Shown: positions 1 to 12,145, counted from the stretch's first letter. The stretch: 64,000 nucleotides of DNA from Zingiber officinale (GCF_018446385.1 NC_056000.1:54096722-54160721); one strand, 5' to 3'. The notes: generated from the sequence alone by a model not told the origin. Made by a program: numbers and translations.

Positions 1-335
1 CTAAATTTAGCAACGGGATATATATTCCGTCTCTAAAATTTAGCGACGGAAATTTAATCATCAGTCGCTAACCATGAAATCCCCTCTCTAGTTAGATTAA
101 TATTCTCTCTAATTAGAGACGGAATTTTAAACTTCCGTCTCTTAGAGACGGAATATTAAAATTCCGTCTCTAATTAGAGACGGATTTTTTTATATTCCGT
201 CGCAAGCTATCGGCATTTCAGACAAATTCAGGTCACTCAGCGATGGAAAATTAAAGTTCCGTCGCTAAGTATCGATATTACAGTAATTTTCATTGTGAAA
301 TTAGAGACGGAATATTAAAATTCCGTCTCTAATAC
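1..335. repeat. Left subterminal repeats of outer CACTA
   Basis: Multiple direct and inverted copies of a roughly 20-bp motif built on GACGGAA / TTCCGTCTCTAA, many forming short hairpins. In En/Spm elements subterminal repeats bind the second element-encoded protein. The same motif recurs at 11716-12020. Confidence 0.85.
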
Positions 336-1016
336 CTAAAAATTTCACCAGAACCATTTTATTTCTGCAGTCAATGTTGTTTACATTTCATATCAATCTA
401 AACCATCACATACGATGGTTTTCAAACAACACAATACATACACAATTAGACAATAACAATACAAAATAAAATATAAATGTAAATATCAAACCAAATATCC
501 AATCCAAGCACAATACATTCCTACAACATCTCCAATAACAACAATCCAAGCACAAAACTAAAACTAAATATCCAATCAAACAACAAAGATAAATATCCAA
601 ACATCTCCAACCATAAACACTGATTGTATAGTACTACAACATCTGAAATTTAAAAACACAATACAACACCTTCTAGCAAAGAAAATCCAATCCTAAGCTA
701 GTGAGTAGTAATTAATCCTGCAAAAATGTTAATATGATAGATTACTAATAAAATAAAGAATAAACTAATACACAATTATGAGTAACATATTAAATATAAT
801 ATTATGAATTTATTTGACATACCTGAGTGCTAGTTTGGATATATGATGATAGTGCTGTATAGATATCAACGTTCCTGAAAAGATATAATACAATGTTAGA
901 AATAATTCAAAATTGATAACTATGGCAATGTTGAACAAAAAAAAAATTAAAAAGTTAAACATCAAGATACCTATGGCAATCTACGGATCAGGGGGATTAT
1001 TAGGGTCTTGAGTCTC
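336..1016. other. AT-rich 3' part of outer CACTA, no gene seen
   Basis: Lies between the subterminal repeats and the 3' end of the minus-strand Ptta-type pseudogene. AT-rich; a possible open frame at 406-600 (minus) is hydrophobic, low complexity and matches nothing I recognise. Confidence 0.5.
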
Positions 1017-2150
1017 CTAAGAGGCAAAACAATGCGGCGTTGCACTCATTTGGTCCAAGAAGACCTGCATATCCCGCCCAATTTTCTCAAGATCCAATCG
1101 GGATTGCCGCTCTGCTCTAAAATCTGCCTCCAAGCTTGATAGTCGGGTCTTCAAATCTACGTTTTCTTGCTCTAAGGCGTCTACTCTAGCAGATGAATCA
1201 GATGCACTCGATGATGTGCTGGGACGACCCCTGACCCTAGGAGCCATCGTCTGATCATATACAACTCTTGCCTGGCTCCAAGACCATAGAGGGTGGAGGT
1301 CTTTTTCCTTCCACCAACCACATCATAATAAATTTCATTTATCTGGTCAGTGGATAAAGTCTGCTCCTCACCTCCTTCTAAACTAGGCTGAGACGCCTGT
1401 GTAACCCTAGCAGCAATTTCTTCCTATTTACATTAAAAAAAAGTATTATTAGATATTTACTAAAATGATAGATAATCATTATTAATAGTTAAATATATTC
1501 AAGTGTAGATTCTTACGTCTAATGCCGACGATCGATGATCTATAAAGTTGCCATCTTTTGACTTGTGTGTCTTGGTAAATATCTCCCAACAAGTAGGAGG
1601 TCGCTGTAGATCATGTTCTTGAATATTAAAGAATGTAAATATTTCTAGCCGTATGTTCTAGGTACAAAACTCTTATAGAATTTTAAAATTGATAACTCAC
1701 CAAGTCTAAGGCATGCTCAACGATCGATCGGGATCCAGCAGTATGTTTTGTCGCTCCGGTACTAGGGCCAGCCAGCTTACTCTTTCTATTGGCTCGAGCT
1801 ATCATTGCATTTTCTTGTCATCTATCTGCAGCCCAGATGACTCGCCATGCATCCCAAATGTTCTCAGGCACATAGGATGGTTTTATTCCCTTTTGTCTTG
1901 CTTTGTATAACATGTCTTTGTATAGTTTGGCACATGCTGCGTTTCAGGTAGCATAAAATTCTGCCTCATTCCCTTCCTCCCAAGTATATCTTTTTCTGCA
2001 ATAATATGTTCACAAATTATTATAAAAAACATAATAAAATCATGATAATTAAAATGGCTTACCAAAAACTCATCGTAATAAAATTGCTTCATATCCGGGT
2101 CTACACGCTTCCATGTAGTACCAGCGGGCTAAATCACTCTTTAAATTTCG
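1017..2150 (-). pseudogene. Ptta/En-Spm-type second transposon protein, decayed
   Basis: On the minus strand from about 2150, pieces match the plant transposase (Ptta/En/Spm) domain order: TWKRVDPDMKQFYYDEF (about 2065-2120), then KLYKDMLYKARQKGIKP and a WDAWRVIW segment (1810-1915), then a TGATKHTAGSRSIVEH segment (1715-1765), then RPPTCWEIFTKTHKSKDG (1555-1605). A C-terminal coiled coil follows (1017-1247) with heptads such as VDALEQENVDLKTRLSSLEA. It is broken by an in-frame TGA at 1818-1820, a frameshift near 1770 and another near 1250. Introns probably lie at about 1980-2060 and 1430-1510. In En/Spm-like elements the second protein binds subterminal repeats; here it cannot be made intact. 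Confidence 0.75.
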
Positions 2151-2431
2151 AGGTGATGTATGCAGCTACTCTATGACCATCTGTGGTAAAACTGCATTTA
2201 ACAAATAAAATTAAACAAATATATTAAAAAAATACACTATTAACACCAATACTTACCAACCCCCAATAATCCGTAGAACAATCTATAGAATTACATTATA
2301 ACATATACGCATGCACACTAGTTTTTATCAAAAAAAAAATAATGACTACTAGAGTAAGACAAGTGATATAACCATGAATATTTAGATCTAAAATTTAGCT
2401 TAACAATGCTTAATCTGAAGATATAACAATT

Positions 2432-3300
2432 TTAATCATTAACATTTTGTAGATCCTCCTCACTAGACTCTGTTAGTTCAATAAGCTCCTCCCTGCTGGA
2501 TATTTTTCCATCATCTATCTCCTTATAAGGTACATTAACATCTACAAGTAATTGAGATGTTGATTGAAGCCGAGAATCTACTGAATATATCTCCATTGTA
2601 TCATTTTGAAAAACATCATGGTTTTGGTTCACGAAGAGTTGGGCAATTCTATGGTAGAGCGTGGCTTTGTTCGGCAAACTGCTAACCATTCACTAGCTCT
2701 TCTCCTCTTCGTGGGATATTCAAGATAGAAAACCTGCCCCGCTTGTACCGTAAAAATGAAAGGTTCATACTTGTTGAAGCTTTTGTTTGTATTTACCTCA
2801 ACTAAATTGTAGTTTGGATGTATTCTGGTACCTGTTCTTGGAGTCGGATCATACCAAGAATATTTAAATAACACACATCTTTTGATGGGTAAAGCAGGAT
2901 ATTCAACTTCTATGATTTCTTCAAGTCTCCCATAATAATCCAACTCAGAATTACTATTGTTGATAGATCCTTTCACACAAACACCCGAATTGAAAGTTAG
3001 TCTGCGTGAATCTCGTTGTGTCACGTGAAATTTAAAACCATTAACATAGTAGCTAGAGTACATTGTTATCTTACGGAGAGGTCTAGATGCAAGATTGATT
3101 ATCCTGGAATCTTGCACATTAGATATTCTCCGATCGGACACCTATAACAATAATAGAATATAAAATAAGCCTCTGATAATTTAATATGGATGTAAGAAAT
3201 TAAAATTATCCTCTAACTTACATAAATTTGAAACCATAATGCAAATTCCGTCTCTAACTTTTCAGCTATTTCACTTGCACAAACTGATGGATTTTATACT
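2432..3300 (-). pseudogene. TNP2-type transposase, C-terminal part (DUF4216 region)
   Basis: The stretch at 2629-3141 reads as the DUF4216 region that follows DUF4218 in plant TNP2 transposases: a VNGFKFHVTQRD segment, SGVCVKGS, a YYGRLEEIIEVEYP segment, RCVLFKYSWYDP, then an acidic tail. An upstream exon at 3225-3300 encodes SEIAEKLETEFALWFQIYV, with an in-frame TAA just before it. The frame shifts at about 2640-2690 between EWLAVCRTKPRS and the tail ending EEDLQNVND. It is the 3' end of the transposase gene that starts at 9697. Confidence 0.8.
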
Positions 3301-3404
3301 TGTAGTTGTTGTTCATACAAGCTGAAAAATAAGGTAATTTTAAGAAAATTATGCTATCGAGAAACAACTTATTTTTTGAGAAATTTTTTATTCAAGAAGT
3401 CAAC

Positions 3405-5268
3405 TTACTTTATGTAGGGTTTGACTTCATCACAGTTTAAGAGTATGTATGTCCTCACAGTATGATATTCTTGTGGAGTTAACCATCTAGAAACAGATGC
3501 TCCCATTGGCTTGCCAGGAAACTTGAAAATAGAAAGTATAGATGGGTCTATAGGCTGCGCATCATCTGAATTTCTAAGACACTTACGATGCCTGGTTTTT
3601 ACATTATCAGCAAAATAATAGGAACAGAATGAGGATGTTTCTTCAATCAGATAAGCATTATAGATTGACCTCTCAACTCTAGCTTTGTTACGAACATTAT
3701 TCTTTAATTTTCTTAAAAGTCGTTTGAATGGATACATCCATCTGTACTGGACATGACCAGCTATTCGTGCCTCGTACGCTAAATGTACTGGTAGATGCTC
3801 CATTGAGTCAAAAAAACTGGGTGGAAAAATACGTTCAAGCTTACATAGTATGAGAGGAATGTTTGTTTCTAATTGAAGCATATCATCCATCATAATACAC
3901 CTCGCAGTCAAATATCTAAAATATAGACTCAATTCTGTGAGTGCTTGCCAAACATTTTGAGGAAGTAAGTCATGAAAAGCCACTGGAATAAGTCTTTGCA
4001 TGAATACATGACAGTCATGACTCTTCATTCCAAATATCTTTAACCTGTTCATATCCACGCATCGAGCCATATTCGAGGCATACCCATTTGGGAATTTGAT
4101 TTCTTTCAACCAATTACATAAAACTTGTTTAGCATCTTTATCCAATGTATAACAAGACTTTGGGAATTTATTGGTTGTTTCATCCTGATGCAACTCTGGT
4201 ATGCTAACTAGTTCTTTTAATTCCTCACGTGATTTTGTAGTATTTAGTTTTTCCATGCACATTCATCACAGTGTTAAAAATATTATCAAAGAAATTTTTC
4301 TCAATGTGCATTACATCTAAATTATGTCGAATAAGTAGATACTTCCAATATGGTAGTTCCCAAAAAATACTCATTTTCTTCCAACTACACTTGCACTGCC
4401 TAACGATGTATTTATTTATCTCATCAGAATTAGTCTCAACTACTGGTAGAAAACCATAGTTGTTTATTTGGTCAAGGATTTCTTCACCTGACTTGATTGT
4501 TGGAGGAAGTTTTCTGACTACAACATTCCTAATGAAATTTTTCTTATTTCGCCTGAAAGGGTGATCAACTAGTAAAAATTTATGATGATTATCAAACCAA
4601 GATACCTTCCCACTGTAGGGTAATGAAAATGCATCAGATTCTGTCATGCAGTGTGGGCATGCTAATTTACCAGCCGTGCTCCATCCTGACAACATTGAGT
4701 ATGCTGGAAAATCACTGATCGTCCATAATAATTCAGCATGTAATCTGAAATTAGTTTTGCTTGCAACATCATAAGTCACTGACCCTACATTCCATAATTC
4801 ATTCAACTCAGCAATCAGATGTTGCAAGAAAATATCAATCTTCTCTTTTGGATTAGTCGGCCCTGGAATAAGTACAGTAAGGAACATAAATTCATCTTTC
4901 ATACACATCCATGGTGGTAAGTTATAAGGTGTTATTATAACTGGCCAAGATGAATATTGCTGTCCAAACTGACCAAATGGTTGAAATCCATCTGCAGAAA
5001 GTCCGAGTCTCACATTACGTGGTTCCATTGCAAATGAAGAAAATGTTGTATCAAGATGTTTCCATGCAGACGAGTCACAAGGAGGACACATTATACCTTC
5101 TTCGTGCACATGCTCATGATGCCACCTCAAGTAGCTTGCTGTTGCAGTAGATGCGTACAAGCGTTGAAGTCTAGCAGTTAACGGAAAATAATACATAAAT
5201 TTCCATGAAATCTTTTTATTTTTCTTCTCTGGTATTCGACTACTATGCTTATAACGAGGGTGAGTACA
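3405..5268 (-). pseudogene. TNP2-type transposase, catalytic and DUF4218 part
   Basis: The minus-strand frame running down from 5268 carries the TNP2 transposase core: HPRYKH right at the break, RLYASTATASYLRWH, the SADGFQPFGQFGQQYSSWP segment, LPPWMCMKDEFMFLTVLIPG, a SGWSTAGKLACPHC zinc-type motif, and HNLDVMHIEKNFFDN. It then shifts frame near 4240 into the DUF4218 block (3405-4262) with MKSHDCHVFMQRLIPVAF, FFDSMEHLPVHLAYEARIAG and YPFKRLLRKLKNNVRNKARV. The reading is cut at 5268 by the nested element; the other half continues at 8964. The 3142-3404 gap includes a probable intron. Confidence 0.9.
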
Positions 5269-5289
5269 CACTACAAAAAAAACACCCAT

Positions 5290-5860
5290 ATAAGAGCGGT
5301 TTTTTTTCCTTTTAAAAGCGGTTTTCAAGCGCTCCTACACTTTTACCAACGGTTGTAAAACCGCTCCTCTTGTTGCCGTCCCTATATCCTATAGTAGCGG
5401 TTTTTGTAACCGTTGGTACAAGGTGAAAAACCACTCCTATTATTCTATGTAGGTACGGTTTGAAACCAATCTTACACGTTGTGCATATAACAACGGTTTC
5501 AAATCGCTTCTATAGGTATAAATCTAGGAGCGGTTTAAACCGCTCTACAACCTTTTAGGTGTAAGAACAATTTTAAACCGCTCCTACACACCATGAATAT
5601 AAGAGCGATTTCCAAACACTATTGATGCTAGAAATTTAGGAGCGGTTCAAACCACTTCTAAATGTCATGGGTATAGGAGCACTTCAAAACGTTATTAAAG
5701 CTAGAAATATAGGAGCGGTTCAAATTGCTCTAGAACTCATAAGGTTTAATAACAGTTTTCACAATATATGAGTGATTTCAAACCACTTCTAAATGTCATG
5801 GATAAAGGAGCATTATTAAATGCTTTAAGAGCACTACAAACCACTCTTTAACCCGTGCTC
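5290..5860. repeat. Left subterminal repeats of nested CACTA
   Basis: Ten or more degenerate copies of AGCGGTTTTAAACCGCTCCT-type sequence in both orientations, decaying inward. Confidence 0.8.
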
Positions 5861-6099
5861 TTACATGTCATGAAAATAAGAGTAATTTCAAGATTGATGT
5901 TAGAAATTTTAGATTTGTTTTAAACTATGCTTAAAAGTACAACCTATTGATTGATTAAAAGTGATCTAAATAATTTTATGGATTAAGCTACCTGATCAAT
6001 TATGTAAATCGAAGTTATCATGTTAATCGTGCCTGATGATGAATAAATCAATATGATTTGAGATTAGATACTTGCGAATACTACAATTAAAAGATGTTT

Positions 6100-6830
6100 T
6101 TAATTACAAGTCTAAAGATTCTTTTACAATCAAAACATGAAGATGAACAAAAAAAAGCCTAGAATTCTTGTGAGGGTGATATGATCTCTGGTTTACTCTT
6201 CCCTCCACCTTGCTTCTTGGGTAGTAAAGCCCGATGGATGTTGGCCATGACCCATCATTGGAAATCGTCGCACACGCTAGGAGCCTGCCAAACTCCTCAT
6301 TGTTTTTCATGAGCAATTGAATGTGTTTTGGGATGATGCGTCATTTTTCGCCAACTCTAACATCTTGAACAATAAAGAAATATAAATTTAGTTAGAGAAG
6401 GGGATCCCTAGTGAAAGAACAAAACAACGAAGCTTACATCAACATCTATGTATTCGAGGACTATAGAGAGAGACCGGTGCACCGGAACCAACGCGCTAAG
6501 AGTATCGATCGACCCCAAGGTAGTGAGTGATGCACCCCATCGGGAACTGGAGGCCAACCTTCTGCAACCAAGAAACAACCTTCGTCCCCTTGGCCTTACT
6601 ATGGCCACTCTTAGTCGTCGTCGCCCCCACTGTCGTCAAACTATCACAAGAGATCGAAGCTATTCGACGGGCGAAAAAAATAGCAACAATGATGGATGCT
6701 AGATGGGTAGGGTTTTCACATGATTTTATTGAATGGGTCGTCACTCAGATTGCCAGCGTGGAACAACTAAAGGTGTTAGATGATGTGAGAAATTTAGATA
6801 TTCGACTGTCACGATTAGCTTTCACATGAC
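6100..6830. other. Unidentified GC-richer insert inside nested CACTA
   Basis: Base composition differs from the AT-rich surroundings. Overlapping short open frames exist on both strands, for example a plus-strand frame to 6829 ending in LDIRLSRLAFT. I recognise no domain; it could be a captured gene fragment. No conclusion on function. Confidence 0.35.
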
Positions 6831-6919
6831 GGTAATCCCCTTTCCAATTAAGCAAAATATGCTCTACAAATCTTCCATTATCACTAATACTGAATAAATG
6901 ATAATAATACGATGTAGTC

Positions 6920-7235
6920 ACTCATTGATTTTTTTCCTTTTTTATTTTTTAAATGTTTTTATTTTTTTAATATTTTTTACACGTATTCCCTTTTTTATTA
7001 TTTACACGGGTTTCCTTTTTTAATTTTTTACACGCTAATCCTTTTTTTATTTTTTTACATATTTTTCCTATTTTAAATTTTTACACGTTTTCCCTTTTAT
7101 ATTTTTAAATATATTTCCTTTTTTATTATTTACATGGTTTTTACTTTTAATTTTTTACACGCTTTCTATTTTTTTAAAAAAATTACACGTTTTTCTTTCT
7201 TTTTTTATTTTTTACAAATTTTTTTATATTATTTA
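6920..7235. repeat. AT-rich degenerate tandem array
   Basis: About ten imperfect units of roughly 30 bp, each pairing a TTTACACG-like core with CCTTTTTTATTTTT tracts. No coding potential. Confidence 0.6.
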
Positions 7236-8300
7236 TTTATGTACTACTATAATTTAGACGAGTGCCGTTTGAAACAGGTATAGTTTACAAATCAATTCTC
7301 CATTAGAAAACAAATAGATCTGCTACCTTAGCGAGTCCCTCGTGTCGACCCCATGGATATGAAAGAAGGTAAATGTAGATACACATGTGTTAAACGTATG
7401 GTGGGTGACCACATGTCATCAGTTCCTGGTAATCGACTCATGACCATTACACTAGAGATGTCATGCGTCCACCATCTGTATTATGCCCTAGGGGCATTAC
7501 CCATTAGAGGAGAGAATATAAGTGGTTTATTGCCGTACTAATTCTTATCCATTAGAAGAGAGAATGATTTATAGCATCACTTTATATAAAATATTGTTAG
7601 CGATTTGAAAATTATTCCTAGAAGTTAAGCAATAAAAATGGTGAGTAGCAATATTTGACACAAAACTGTTGCTATGTAGATAATTTCAATGTCTTGTGAT
7701 CCATTGCACCATTTCCTCGCGATAGAGCTATCGATTTAAGTTGGGTCCGTTAAGTTGGGTTCGTCGGATTGATATACTTTAATTGTTATTTTTTAAAAAT
7801 AATATTGATCAATTTTAACTTGGATAAGTTATTAATTAAATTTATCTGGTTAAAAATATTTAATTAGTAATTAATTCTTTTTTAGCATCCAGCTAAAAAA
7901 ATATTTATAATAATTAGTGGATAAATGAGAATATGAAAACAATAGTATAAAAATTGATAACAAAAGATAGAAATTGTGAAAGAAATAAAATTTAAAGAGA
8001 AATAATCTATTTTAATATTAAATATATTTTTATTTAAAAAATTAAACATAAAAATGTTATGTCCAAATTTTTAAAAAAATTATAAAAAATTAATAATAAG
8101 TATAACCAATAAATATTTTAATTTATTAGTGAAACCTAACTTATACTAGTAAAAAGATTAAATATTACAGTTCAAATCTAATTTTGATAAATAATAAATT
8201 AAATATTACCGAAAAATAAATTTGGTTAGTAAAAAATTATATATTACCTGTTAAATTTAACTTTGATTATAAAAATAAATTAAATATTACCGACCAAAGT
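7236..8300. other. AT-rich filler of nested CACTA, no gene seen
   Basis: Very AT-rich, no family recognised. A short plus-strand open frame at 7353-7541 matches nothing I know. From about 8300 the sequence passes into the right-hand subterminal repeats. Confidence 0.4.
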
Positions 8301-8945
8301 TTGAATGATTTGATAGCGGTTTATAGCAACATTTTACACAAAACAATATTAAATATATTCAGTATGAATGCTTTGATAATTGTTCTTAGAAATTAGAGCA
8401 ATAAAAACGATTAGTAGCAATATTTGACATAGAACCATTACTAAAATTATCCAATATCAGTAGTTTCAATATTATTTCTAATATTTATATCATTAAGAGC
8501 GGTTTACAGCGATGGTTTATTCAAATTGATGCTAAAACTATATAATAGGAGCACTTTGAAAATTAATTCTAAAACAATAGAGCAATAGAAGCCGTTTATA
8601 ATGACACTTGACACAAAATGATGTTAAAAGTATTTAGTAGGAATAGTTTGATAATTGTTCTTAGAAGTTAGAGCAATAGAAACAGTTAGTAGCAATGTTT
8701 GACATAGAACCATTGTTAAAGATACCCAATATCAGTAGTTTCAAGATTGCTTCTAAAAGTTATATCATTAAGAGTGGTTTATAGCGGTGATTTAATCAAA
8801 TTAGTGCTAAAAGCTATTCAACAAGAGTGGTTGCAAAACCATTCTGAAAATGTAAGACAATAGAAACAGTTTAGTTCAAATTGATTCTGTTGTTGGATTT
8901 CCAAGAGCGGTGTTACAACCGCTCCTAATAAACCGCTTCTATATG
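8300..8945. repeat. Right subterminal repeats of nested CACTA
   Basis: Repeated AGCGGTTTATAGC- and AAACCGCTCCTA-type motifs, denser toward the terminus, mirroring 5290-5860. Confidence 0.75.
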
Positions 8946-8963
8946 GGTATTTTTTTTGTAGTG

Positions 8964-9697
8964 ACATATTCTGCATTCAATCAGTTCACTGTCTTCTTTC
9001 CAAAATATCATGCAGTTATTAATGCAACAATCAATCTTCTCTACGGGCAAGCCTAAACCTCTCACCAATTTTTTTGTATTGTAGAAGCCATCAGGCATTA
9101 TGTTATCAGCAGGATGTAACTCAGACATCAATTGACAGATGTTATCGTAACATCTTTCTGAAAAATGATGCTCTACCTTTATATTCAATAATCTTGCAGT
9201 AGTTGATAATTAAGAATGACCAGACGGAATCCCTTCCCACACTTCTCTTTCACTAGCTTTTAACATGTCATACATTTGCTGAACTTCATGTGTTGATACA
9301 TCATCTATATTTGAATGATCAACAACATTCATAGCGTCATAAACCATTGATTGCATTGCATTCTCATTAGATGATGATTCCCCTAAAGGAGTTGTGTCTG
9401 ATGATGAAGCAATCGAGTTCTAATATGGTGAGACAAATAAGGCTCTCCATGACAGTACCAGTTGTAGTAATTTGGAACAAATCCTTTTTTACATAGATGT
9501 ACTTTGACAGTATCCTCATCATGGAAAGCTTTATTTATACATTTGGAATGATTACACGGACAACGTAACATGACATCATCCATACATTCTGGATGACTTT
9601 TCGCAAAGTTCACAAACTCTTTAACTCCAGCAAAATATTCATCTCGAATAAATCCATTTTCTAATCTATTGTACATCCAATCTTTGTTCAAGTACAT
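8964..9697 (-). pseudogene. TNP2-type transposase, N-terminal part
   Basis: Starts with MYLNKDWMYNRL at 9697 and runs into the transposase-associated domain (VMLRCPCNHSKCIN, then HLCKKGFVPNYYNWYCHGEP). The frame shifts by one base near 9422, continues through a Ser/acidic linker, meets an in-frame TAA at 9210-9212, and resumes with ARLLNIKVEHHFS and PVEKIDCCINNCMIFW up to SELIECRIC. There the nested CACTA cuts it. Dropping one ACA repeat puts 8964 in frame with the HPRYK motif at 5265. Its neighbours upstream are the captured exon and the right subterminal repeats, so this is the 5' half of the gene. Confidence 0.85.
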
Positions 9698-10845
9698 TGT
9701 ATCCTAATAAACATAAGATTGATTACTTAGTAAGCATGCAATTAATATAATTGAGGTACCACACATATGATATTCAAAAATCATACCATGAATACAACAT
9801 TTTGAGCATTGGTGGTGTGTGTAGAGTTTAACAGTTTCTAACAATCAAATTTTACAATAGTGACACAATGTAATATGTTTTGTGTAGTCATTTCAAGTCA
9901 ATTCTATTTGATGCCACAGGAAGATCAAATATAATACTTTTCCTCAAAGGAAAAGATCATAGATTGACTAAGTTGTATGTGTTTAAGCCAGCTACATTTC
10001 CTGTATGCATCTTTCCTAATGAAATTGTATTTTTTTTTTAAATAGAAAATTGGATAGATTTAATGACGATTAGTAGATTCTATAAGCAAACAAGTTCATT
10101 TGAGTAGAATTTATGGTGGTTTAAAGTGTGAGGGATAGACCAAAGAAAATAATATTTAATATAATTATATTGATTTTGATATGTTTGTTTGCTCATATTT
10201 CTTTGACCACTCTATTTGCAAATAGCAATTACAGAACTATTGCTATTCTGGTGTACTTAGGTCACCATCATTTCACTTGCTGGATAAATTTGATTTATCC
10301 AACAACCTTACTAGATAAAATATATAACTATTACTCTAGTTGCAAATGAATTACTTCATTTGTTTCCGTTGGATTCTTATACAGTTCAAAAGGCAAGTGT
10401 TCAGTACAAATGTGATCCATTGCATCTGCTTTACTAGGACTATTACTTTTGCAAGGCATTGAAATTAGAGAGAGATCTGAGGTACTAAGTAAACTAGTAA
10501 TCTAGCTTTAGAAACTAGCTTTTGAAATTGCAAAGAACATGAATGAAAAGGAAATAAACCACAAAAAGCAGAGCCTCGGCTGATCATCAAGATGTTGATC
10601 TACTTGGACTATGTGGATCCAAATTCCAAGTCAAATAGTATCAAAGTATAACCATATAAATTACTAAATCCTTAATTTTATATTGCTTTCATCGAAACTA
10701 GTTTGCATAACTGTCAATACTGCCACTTGAGTGAACAACTGAGGGAAAAGATCCGTACAAACAATATCTAATGGATTATGTGTTTAAATTTAGCCAGACG
10801 ATTTACCCGACTTTATGAAAGTGTTAAGGCAAAAATAAAACATAC
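9698..10845. other. Outer CACTA interior, no gene recognised
   Basis: Between the transposase start and the captured hydrolase exon. AT-rich with only short frames; 10128-10349 (plus) is hydrophobic and unrecognised. It may contain further captured introns or the transposase leader. Confidence 0.4.
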
Positions 10846-10954
10846 AAGTGAGGTGTTCCAAGAGTTAGTAGCAGAGATATGTTAGACGTCCCAAATTCTT
10901 CGAAGTACAAATGGTCAAGCCATCCGCCTACAGAATGACCATTAAATTTCCCAC
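10846..10954 (-). pseudogene. Captured alpha/beta-hydrolase (PGAP1/lipase-like) exon
   Basis: Reverse-strand translation gives GHSVGGWLDHLYFEEFGTSN followed at once by ISLLLTLGTPHL. This resembles the GHSAGGWLARVYMEEFG...DISLLLTLGTPHL block of plant PGAP1-like alpha/beta-hydrolases, including the nucleophile-elbow GxSxG serine. The exon is bordered by AG (acceptor, 10955-10956) and GT (donor, 10844-10845), so it looks like a genomic capture with introns and not a processed copy. A few residues before GHS seem missing compared with the family as I recall it. No neighbouring exon could be identified with confidence. No role in transposition is known. Confidence 0.6.
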
Positions 10955-11395
10955 CTGCATCAAGATAAATTTCCAATTTTCACTTCTTATTGTTGAATAA
11001 ATTAGCAAGCAAAAGGTTCAGGCGAAACAGATCTACACAGCATTGAACTAGAGAGGTTTTCACACTGTGACACAAAATTTTTTAATGACTTGAAACTTTT
11101 GAGTTCAGAAGCAGATTATGAGGAGAACGAAGTCTGAAAGAGAAAAATTACCTAGGGTTCCTTTTGAGTTCTCAATTCACAAAATGCAACAATAGAAAAT
11201 TATAAATAAAAGCATCTACTGAAGCATAACAAAATCTGTGAAGATGGATCATGCTTCACGCTTTACCGGATAGTAATTCCTTGTCAAAGTTGAAAGTTAA
11301 AAGAAAGTTGTGAACTTGTGAAGAAGATCAAGGTGGAAGGAGCTACAGAATGACACCAAATCCATCAAACTAGTAAACTCAATTCAATAGATTAC

Positions 11396-11690
11396 CGAGA
11401 AGGAAGGAGACGAGACGCGGGGAACTAGAACTGGGAAGACAAAGACGTTGTTGCAGAGAGCTCTCTGCAGGAACTGAGAATGAAAGAGGCGAGCCGCTGC
11501 GAGGGAAGGAGGTGAGCCGCTGTGAGGGAAGGAGCCGAGACAGAACTTACTGAGACATAGCTGGGAAGGAGCCGTTGCGGAGAGGAGATGAAAGGGATGC
11601 GGTATGCGGAGATGCGTTGCGGTCTGTAGAGAGGAGAAGGAGACGAGCGAGGGAGCACAGAGGAGAAGAGTGTTCTACCCTAAATCGTGA
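11396..11690 (-). other. GC-richer leader-like block in outer CACTA
   Basis: A minus-strand frame beginning at 11658 (77 codons, Ser/Pro/Arg-rich, low complexity) and a possible GT donor after CTTCTCG near 11396. It sits where the transposase promoter/5' leader or the first exon of the captured gene would lie. I cannot tell these apart and do not claim a protein. Confidence 0.35.
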
Positions 11691-11715
11691 GGAGAAGAGG
11701 GTTCTGCCCTAAATC

Positions 11716-12020
11716 GCGAACATAGCGATAGTTCCGTCGCTATTTAGAGACGGAACTAATAGTTCCGTCTCTAATCCATTTATGATGGGGCTTAATTCAC
11801 TACCAAATAGTGATATTTAGTCCCTAATTAGAGACAGAATCAAAATGTTCGTCTCTATTTAGAGACAGATAATTTATTTCCGTCGCTAAACTTTACGGAT
11901 TCATTTTTTTTAATTAAAAATGGTCAAAATAGAGACAGAACTATGTTTCCGTCTCTAATTAGAGACAGAACTATGTTTCCGTCTCTAATTAGAGACGGAA
12001 CTATATTTCCGTCTCTAATG
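11716..12020. repeat. Right subterminal repeats of outer CACTA
   Basis: At least eight copies of GAGACGGAACTA / TTCCGTCTCTAAT in alternating orientation, ending against the terminal repeat. They match 1-335. Confidence 0.88.
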
Positions 12021-12145
12021 CTGTATTTTGTTGTAGTGAAAGGTGATTATATTCACCCCAAGAGCTCCTCATAGTCCGTCCTCAGGTTATAGTCGACCAT
12101 CAAGTGAATATGCTTCCCTCTCTTGCAGGTTATGAAAGTGAGACC

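Larger units (their letters stand above)
5269..8963. mobile_element. Nested non-autonomous CACTA element, complete
   Basis: Begins CACTACAAAAAAAACACCCA at 5269 and ends in its near-exact inverted copy TGGGTATTTTTTTTGTAGTG at 8963. It is flanked by the 3-bp target duplication ACA (5266-5268 and 8964-8966), the size expected for CACTA. Both sides hold many copies of AGCGGTTT/AAACCGCTCCT. Length 3695 bp. I see no transposase, so mobilisation must have been in trans. The interior holds GC-richer single-copy-looking DNA at about 6100-6830 (short open frames, no family recognised) and an AT-rich array. Its subterminal motif is unrelated to that of the outer element, so the two belong to different families. 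Confidence 0.93.
1..12038 (-). mobile_element. CACTA (En/Spm) DNA transposon, left end outside window
   Basis: The right terminus reads TTGTTGTAGTG at 12028-12038, the reverse complement of a CACTACAACAA inverted end typical of CACTA elements. Both flanks carry many copies of the same subterminal motif (GACGGAAT...ATTCCGTCTCTAA) at 1-335 and 11716-12020, which ties the two sides to one element. The left terminus is upstream of base 1. Coding parts are on the minus strand: a TNP2-type transposase, a Ptta/En-Spm-type second protein, and a captured hydrolase exon. The possible 3-bp target duplication is AAA (12039-12041), untestable without the left end. Subtracting the 3.7-kb nested element leaves at least 8.3 kb. 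All coding parts are broken, so it is a decayed former autonomous copy. Confidence 0.9.

Noticed and set aside
10128-10349. Possible small membrane protein
   Set aside because: Hydrophobic only because of AT-rich composition; no conservation signal and on the strand opposite to the element's genes.
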